9,008 nucleotides of DNA, taken from positions 1 through 9,008 of the forward strand of contig CAMLSH010000128.1 in assembly GCA_946482625.1 (NCBI GenBank). The letters are read 5' to 3'. The DNA is from an uncultured Opitutaceae bacterium. GTDB lineage: Bacteria > Verrucomicrobiota > Verrucomicrobiae > Opitutales > Opitutaceae. The notes below the pieces were generated by a model. The model worked only from the letters and a program-made list of their open reading frames with translations. It had not been told where the DNA came from and did not search any database. The translations under genes were made by a program, and so were the position numbers. Below, piece after piece: positions 5,393 to 9,008 of this stretch (positions are counted from its first letter, which is position 1; every line of letters starts with the position of its first letter).

Positions 5393-7459
5393 TCACTTGC
5401 CGTTAACGGGCTTTCGCGATGCAGGAGGGCTGAGCGGATCGTACACGCCCATATTGAGCGCTGTGCGGATGGCTTTCTCTAGCCCGAGTTGAGGGCGAGA
5501 GATCCCCGCTCGTTGTTCAGTGGTTTGAAAGAGGTCCAGTTGTGCAGGCGTAAGGAATTTTTTCGAAAGTTCATCGGACCGCCGCCAGTCGATAGTGGAA
5601 GGATCTATCCATCCGGCGGCGTTGCTGGCGCACGCGATGAGCGTTTGGACAAGGTGCTCGCATTGTTGGCGGGTAAGCGCATGGCCGGAAATCGCGGCGT
5701 GTGCGGCGAAATCCCCGGTCAACGTGTACGCAAACTGCGCGCGGCGGAAATTTTTCAGTTTCTGAAATCCCGCTGCGCCCAAAAGCTCCGCATGCCTGGA
5801 CTCGGTTTGCTGCGGACGGAAAGTAGTACTTTGGCGAGAGATGGCGGCCTGTTTATCGAGAAGGATTTGTTCGAAGTCGGTTCGTTGGGAAGGGGACAGA
5901 CGTGCGATTTCGTAGAAAGGAGCGTATTCGCTGATTATCCTCCCTCGGCGTCGTTCCAATTGGACGGTTTGCGGGTCTGGCAAGGTTTTCGGCCGCAAGC
6001 GGTCTGGGAACAGGTGATCGGGGAAATCGATGAGAATACTGACGAATGCCCGGTTAAATGCCTGGGTTTGCGGCGGAGAGAGAAATTTTTGCGCATCTGC
6101 GATCACGGCGTTCCAGTCTTCTGCGCGTCGGTGTGCCTTGATGAAGTTCAGCAGCAGGCCGGTTGTGGAGGAATCGAGGGCAGCGTCTGTGAATGCCAGG
6201 GCCAGAGCGATGTCTTCGGTGTATTTGCGATCGAAGAAGTCGTGCTGCAGGGACTTCCACTCGGGATAGCGCGCTGGTCCAAGCAATGCTTCGATGCGCG
6301 CATTTGCTTCGTCGACAGGAATGCCTGCACCGGCCGGAAGCTTGAGGTCAGGAAAGAAGGTGCTGCTAAAATTGTGACCTTCCGCGAGCAAATTTTGCAG
6401 GTCGTTTATCTCGGATTCACTTAGGGAAAGCGTGCGATAGATGTGCGCGTAGAGCGTTTTAAAGTGTGCTCGATAATATGCGGCGAGTGACTTTTTCACC
6501 TCAGGATGATCTTCGAGAAAAGCACGGGCGGCCGTTTCTTCGGCGGGCCAGACGCGGGGTGACGTTTTGGATGAGACCGAGACGATGGCGGAAGTTTGCG
6601 CGGGCAGGGGTGCGTTAGCGGAGTTGCTTGCGAAAACGAAATACCCCAGCGAGGCGGCGGTGATAGCGGCGATGCCGACGTAAGCTTTCGCTGAGAGCGC
6701 GGCGCTTGTTCCGATTTTAGCCGAAGCGACACCGGCCGTGGTTGTCGCCGGAATCGTTCCGATGGCTGCGAGCGTGACGCTGGTAGCGACTGAGATGGGG
6801 GCCGCGGCAACGGCGTTGTTAGCGAGGACGAGGCCGAGCGCGGCGCTGGTGGAGGTCAGGCCGCGCCGGGTGAGGAGGGTGCGGAGTTTGTCGAGAGCGC
6901 GGTCGACTCTCATGCGGGCGGCGTCTTCGGTGACGCGGAGTTGCGCGCCGATTTCGGCAAAGGGGCGGCGGTCGATGAAACGGAGGAGGATGGCGGCGCG
7001 GTCGGTTTCGGAGAGTTGGTCGATGGCGTCGTCAAGAACTGGAGACAGGCGGCTCCAGTCGGCGGCGGCTTCGGCGGACAAGGAATCGTTGATTTCGTTC
7101 ATGACGGGGGCGACGGCTTCGCGGGTTTTGCGGCGGCGCTCGCGGCGGACGGTGTTGGCGGCTTCGTTGCGCGTGGTGGCGTAGAGCCAGGCGGTGAGAA
7201 ACGGGTGGGAGACGAGCCCGCGGGACTGGCGGGCGAGTGAGACGAACACGGCTTGGGCGACGTCTTGCGCGAGGTGTGTGTCGAAGCCGACGCGGCGCAG
7301 GGCGGACGAATAAACGCCGTCGAGATGGCGGCGGACGAGTTCGGCGAAGGCGTCCTCCGAATGGTCGTCGGCATAGCGCTGGAGAAGGTCGGAGTCGGCG
7401 GGCATCGGTTTTGTTGAGAGGTAACCGCCAGCGGAAAAACCGAACATAGAATTTTTCAT
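5393..7459 (-). CDS. ECF-type sigma-70 factor with membrane segment(s) and duplicated C-terminal domain
   Basis: This predicted 688-residue protein begins as an RNA polymerase sigma factor. Sigma region 2 spans about 22-108 (LLQRYADDHSEDAFAELV, DVAQAVFVSLA, TAWLYATTRNEAANTVRR) and region 4 about 140-200, with the helix-turn-helix FAEIGAQLRVTEDAARMRVDR (167-187). Hydrophobic stretches follow at about 205-234 and 259-278 (YVGIAAITAASLGYFVFAS), the second a likely transmembrane helix. Residues 300-688 are charged and mainly helical in character. Two parts resemble each other, about 337-470 and 512-646, with matching YAxxY, LLGxA and FLxPxQ signatures. ECF factors are usually about 200 residues, so some 490 residues are extra. 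GGAG, five bases upstream, supports the start at 7459. ATG 7405 (M19, MPADSDLLQRYA) is a real alternative, because the first 18 codons are poor in third-position G/C. The extension may tether or sense; target genes are unknown. Confidence 0.88.
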   Translation of the reverse strand: MKNSMFGFSAGGYLSTKPMPADSDLLQRYADDHSEDAFAELVRRHLDGVYSSALRRVGFDTHLAQDVAQAVFVSLARQSRGLVSHPFLTAWLYATTRNEAANTVRRERRRKTREAVAPVMNEINDSLSAEAAADWSRLSPVLDDAIDQLSETDRAAILLRFIDRRPFAEIGAQLRVTEDAARMRVDRALDKLRTLLTRRGLTSTSAALGLVLANNAVAAAPISVATSVTLAAIGTIPATTTAGVASAKIGTSAALSAKAYVGIAAITAASLGYFVFASNSANAPLPAQTSAIVSVSSKTSPRVWPAEETAARAFLEDHPEVKKSLAAYYRAHFKTLYAHIYRTLSLSESEINDLQNLLAEGHNFSSTFFPDLKLPAGAGIPVDEANARIEALLGPARYPEWKSLQHDFFDRKYTEDIALALAFTDAALDSSTTGLLLNFIKAHRRAEDWNAVIADAQKFLSPPQTQAFNRAFVSILIDFPDHLFPDRLRPKTLPDPQTVQLERRRGRIISEYAPFYEIARLSPSQRTDFEQILLDKQAAISRQSTTFRPQQTESRHAELLGAAGFQKLKNFRRAQFAYTLTGDFAAHAAISGHALTRQQCEHLVQTLIACASNAAGWIDPSTIDWRRSDELSKKFLTPAQLDLFQTTEQRAGISRPQLGLEKAIRTALNMGVYDPLSPPASRKPVNGK

Positions 7460-7624
7460 AGTGACTCCGGCGATCCGTTTGCGGTGGCGCGAAATGCGGG
7501 GGCGGAGCGTCTGTAAATCGTTGATGGGGTTCGGTGAGCACTTTTATCCAGCCAGGGCGATGGCATGGCAGAAGCTAAATGGATTTCGGAATTATTACCC
7601 GCTGCTCAGGCGGGGTTATGCTGC
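7460..7624. promoter_or_regulatory. Divergent intergenic region
   Basis: This is the only divergent gap in the window, so promoters for both the sigma-factor gene (minus) and the small plus-strand gene should lie here or just inside the genes. On the plus strand, TTGATG (7521-7526) and TTTTAT (7542-7547) are a weak -35/-10 pair, each 4 of 6 to consensus with a 15-bp spacer. On the minus strand TTTACA is a possible -35 box, but no good -10 follows it. I found no convincing ECF-type motif repeated within the window, so self-regulation cannot be judged. Confidence 0.3.
7465..7468 (-). promoter_or_regulatory. Shine-Dalgarno site for the sigma-factor gene
   Basis: On the minus strand GGAG sits five bases before the ATG at 7457-7459. 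It favours this start over the in-frame ATG at 7403-7405, which has no such site. Confidence 0.5.
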
Positions 7625-8002
7625 ATGAACTACACCCGACGACAGCTTGATGAGATGGCCCGGCAATTGATCCGGGATGGCTTTTTTTTCTATCGGTTCG
7701 ATTTCGTTTGGGGCTTCACGCCCGCGTTTAGGAACGTCCGTGGCACCGAGTTTTACTTCATCGCGAACGGCGCGGTGCTGACTCCGCGGCAGATGTACAC
7801 GCATCTGGTGAAAACGTGGCATCCGACTGCTCCGGATGAGCAGATGTTTTTCCGCAACCGGCTCACGGCGCATTTCGCGGCGCTTCCGCGCGACGTGCCG
7901 ATCTGGCGGGGGGCGAGTCCGACGGAAATGTTGTCGACGGACGTTTATCAATCGACCCAAGGCGAACTTGTCGGGCGTTCCGACAACGCGTACGCGACGT
8001 GA
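7625..8002 (+). CDS. Unrecognised small protein
   Basis: I do not recognise this 125-residue product. It begins MNYTRRQLDEMARQLIRDG, probably an amphipathic helix, and continues with an aromatic-rich segment (FFFYRFDFVWGF) and FYFIANGAVLTPRQMYTHLVKTW. It has no signal peptide, no clear membrane helix and no cysteine, so it is probably cytoplasmic. Base composition by codon position is typical of the neighbouring genes, which supports coding. An upstream in-frame ATG at 7565 would add 20 residues and has AGGG seven bases ahead of it. However, that extension uses TTA three times and third-position A/T often, unlike the rest, so I prefer 7625, which has a weaker AGGCGGGG upstream. It is divergent from the sigma-factor gene and convergent with the next gene. 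A link to the sigma factor is possible but unsupported. Confidence 0.7.
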   Translation: MNYTRRQLDEMARQLIRDGFFFYRFDFVWGFTPAFRNVRGTEFYFIANGAVLTPRQMYTHLVKTWHPTAPDEQMFFRNRLTAHFAALPRDVPIWRGASPTEMLSTDVYQSTQGELVGRSDNAYAT

Positions 8003-8076
8003 GCCGGCGACGGCGGGCTGGCGGGTCGTATCAGGGTTTGTGAGACTCGAAGTGCGGCCTCGGACGAGCTGAGGTG

Positions 8077-9008
8077 TTACATGCCTTTGAGGCGGGATCG
8101 GCGGTCCGTGCGTTCGGCGCGGGCGCGATCCAGGTCGAAACAAAGAATCGAGATGTCTTTGCCTGAGAGATAGGTGAAGCCGCGGCTCTTGTAAAAGCTG
8201 ATGGTCTGCACCCGTTCCAGGCGGGCGGCCCGGTTGGGGCGGGCGTTACGGCGGGTGGCGGTGTCGTCTTCGTAGTCGATATCGACGCGGAGTTCCGAGA
8301 CGCCGGGCTGTCGGTCGCGGAAGTAGTCGAGCGTGCTTTCGAGGAAGCGCGCGGAGATGCCGGCGCCGTTGAGTGCGTGCGGGACAAACATCTCGCGGCA
8401 GTCCCAGCTGACGTGATGACGGCCGTTTTCGGCGTGGTGCTCGTGGTAGAGAAGGAAGCCGACATCGATCGGCGGGCCGGACGGCTTTTCGCCGGCGGCT
8501 TCCAATGTGAGTGCGTAGCTGAGCGCTTTTTTGCCGGCGAGCTCCGGCGGGCCATAGCGAAGCCGCCATTGGTTCCACGCATGGGAGTCGGGAATTTTAT
8601 CGAGCTGGCCGAGGGGGTGGAGATCGAGGCGGGCGGCAGGTTTGTCGTAGTCGCCGCGCGGCAGGCGGAGGTCAAAGCGTTCTTTGACGAAGTGGCGGAA
8701 TCCGGCGCTGTAAACGGAGCGCAGTACTGGCCACCAGTGGCGGAACGACGGGGTTGAGGCCCAGCGTTGGAAATAACTCATCCAGCCGGCGTTCAGCGGG
8801 TGCGACCAGTACTCGTTGAGTTCGGCGCCCACCCACGCGTCCTCCATGATCTGGATGACGCGCATGAGGTAGAAGAGCGTCTGGATGTTTTCCGCGTGTT
8901 CGCTGCGAGCGGTGTTTTCGTCGGTGGCCGCTGTGTCGGAGCCGCTGGCGGGAGCGGCGGGTGGATGTGCCTGGACGCTGGATACGGCTTCGGGGAAGAG
9001 CTCGGCGA
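8077..9008 (-). CDS. Unrecognised protein with GNAT-like C-terminus, 5' end outside window
   Basis: The frame stays open to the window edge, giving 309 visible residues before the TAA at 8077-8079. An ATG at 8865 is not the true start, because sequence upstream of it (NIQTLFYL directly before the Met) reads as continuous protein. An Ala/Pro/Ser/Thr-rich linker occupies about visible residues 11-36. A Trp-rich block follows, with EDAWVGAELNEYWSHPLN, GWMSYFQRW and FRHWWPVLRS (about 54-97). Near the C-terminus, DVGFLLYHEHH, then MFVPHALNGAGISARFLE (206-223) and VQTISFYKSRGF (266-277), resemble the order of GNAT acyltransferases: a strand, a GxG acyl-CoA pyrophosphate loop and an FYxxxGF element. 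The usual Arg/Gln at the head of the GxG loop is missing. The acyltransferase idea is therefore tentative and the substrate unknown. The gene ends 74 bp from the convergent small gene. Confidence 0.72.
   Translation of the reverse strand, partial: AELFPEAVSSVQAHPPAAPASGSDTAATDENTARSEHAENIQTLFYLMRVIQIMEDAWVGAELNEYWSHPLNAGWMSYFQRWASTPSFRHWWPVLRSVYSAGFRHFVKERFDLRLPRGDYDKPAARLDLHPLGQLDKIPDSHAWNQWRLRYGPPELAGKKALSYALTLEAAGEKPSGPPIDVGFLLYHEHHAENGRHHVSWDCREMFVPHALNGAGISARFLESTLDYFRDRQPGVSELRVDIDYEDDTATRRNARPNRAARLERVQTISFYKSRGFTYLSGKDISILCFDLDRARAERTDRRSRLKGM

Noticed and set aside
5399..5411. CCGTTAACGG palindrome after folC as a terminator
   Set aside because: Stem too short for a stable hairpin and only a weak CTTT follows; it also lies within the sigma-factor coding sequence.
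5489..6424. 311-codon plus-strand frame inside the sigma-factor gene
   Set aside because: Its product shows no recognisable motif, while the minus strand gives continuous sigma domains and a repeated C-terminal domain across the same bases.
7560..7628. 22-codon ORF whose TGA overlaps the ATG at 7625
   Set aside because: The coupling-like ATGA is suggestive, but its only AGGG is two bases from the ATG and the peptide shows nothing recognisable; likely chance.
7682..7689. Run of eight T as a slippage or frameshift site
   Set aside because: The frame reads well on both sides of the run and no alternative frame continues usefully, so there is no sign of programmed or erroneous shifting.
8003..8076. 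Bidirectional terminator between the two convergent genes at the right end
   Set aside because: Only 4-bp stems are visible and there is no T-run in either direction.

Overview
The window is GC-rich bacterial chromosome with tightly packed genes. Its codons prefer G or C in third position, several starts lack a Shine-Dalgarno sequence, and it carries an ECF sigma factor with a long membrane-linked C-terminal extension, a type common in Verrucomicrobiota and Planctomycetota. I infer a Verrucomicrobiota member, perhaps Opitutales. That placement is inference; no rRNA or other phylogenetic marker is present.

Layout. Positions 1-714 (+) hold the 3' part of a mannose-1-phosphate guanylyltransferase gene. 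A housekeeping run on the same strand follows: ruvX (799-1236), a doubtful 59-codon ORF lying over an inverted repeat (1233-1412), truA (1409-2191), comF-like (2341-3069), accD (3083-3967) and folC (4083-5390). The truA-x-accD-folC order resembles the E. coli truA-dedA-accD-folC cluster, with a ComF-family gene in the middle position. The run supplies unrelated core functions: Holliday-junction or rRNA-processing nuclease, tRNA pseudouridylation, a phosphoribosyltransferase-fold protein, the fatty-acid carboxyltransferase beta subunit and folate polyglutamylation. Palindromic, REP-like elements sit in its gaps, before ruvX, between ruvX and truA, and between accD and folC.

folC meets a convergent 688-codon gene (5393-7459, -) with a 2-bp gap. 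That gene encodes an ECF-type sigma factor followed by one or two hydrophobic segments and a roughly 390-residue helical region that appears to be an internal duplication. It is divergent from a small unrecognised gene (7625-8002, +). The window ends in another unrecognised minus-strand gene (8077-9008, 5' end outside), whose C-terminus has GNAT-like features.

Points most worth a second look: the sigma factor with a duplicated C-terminal domain; an AccD in which all four zinc-ribbon cysteines are replaced; and an inverted repeat pair between ruvX and truA whose two arms differ only at every third base. I see no tRNA, rRNA, CRISPR array, transposase or phage gene, and no complete new system.
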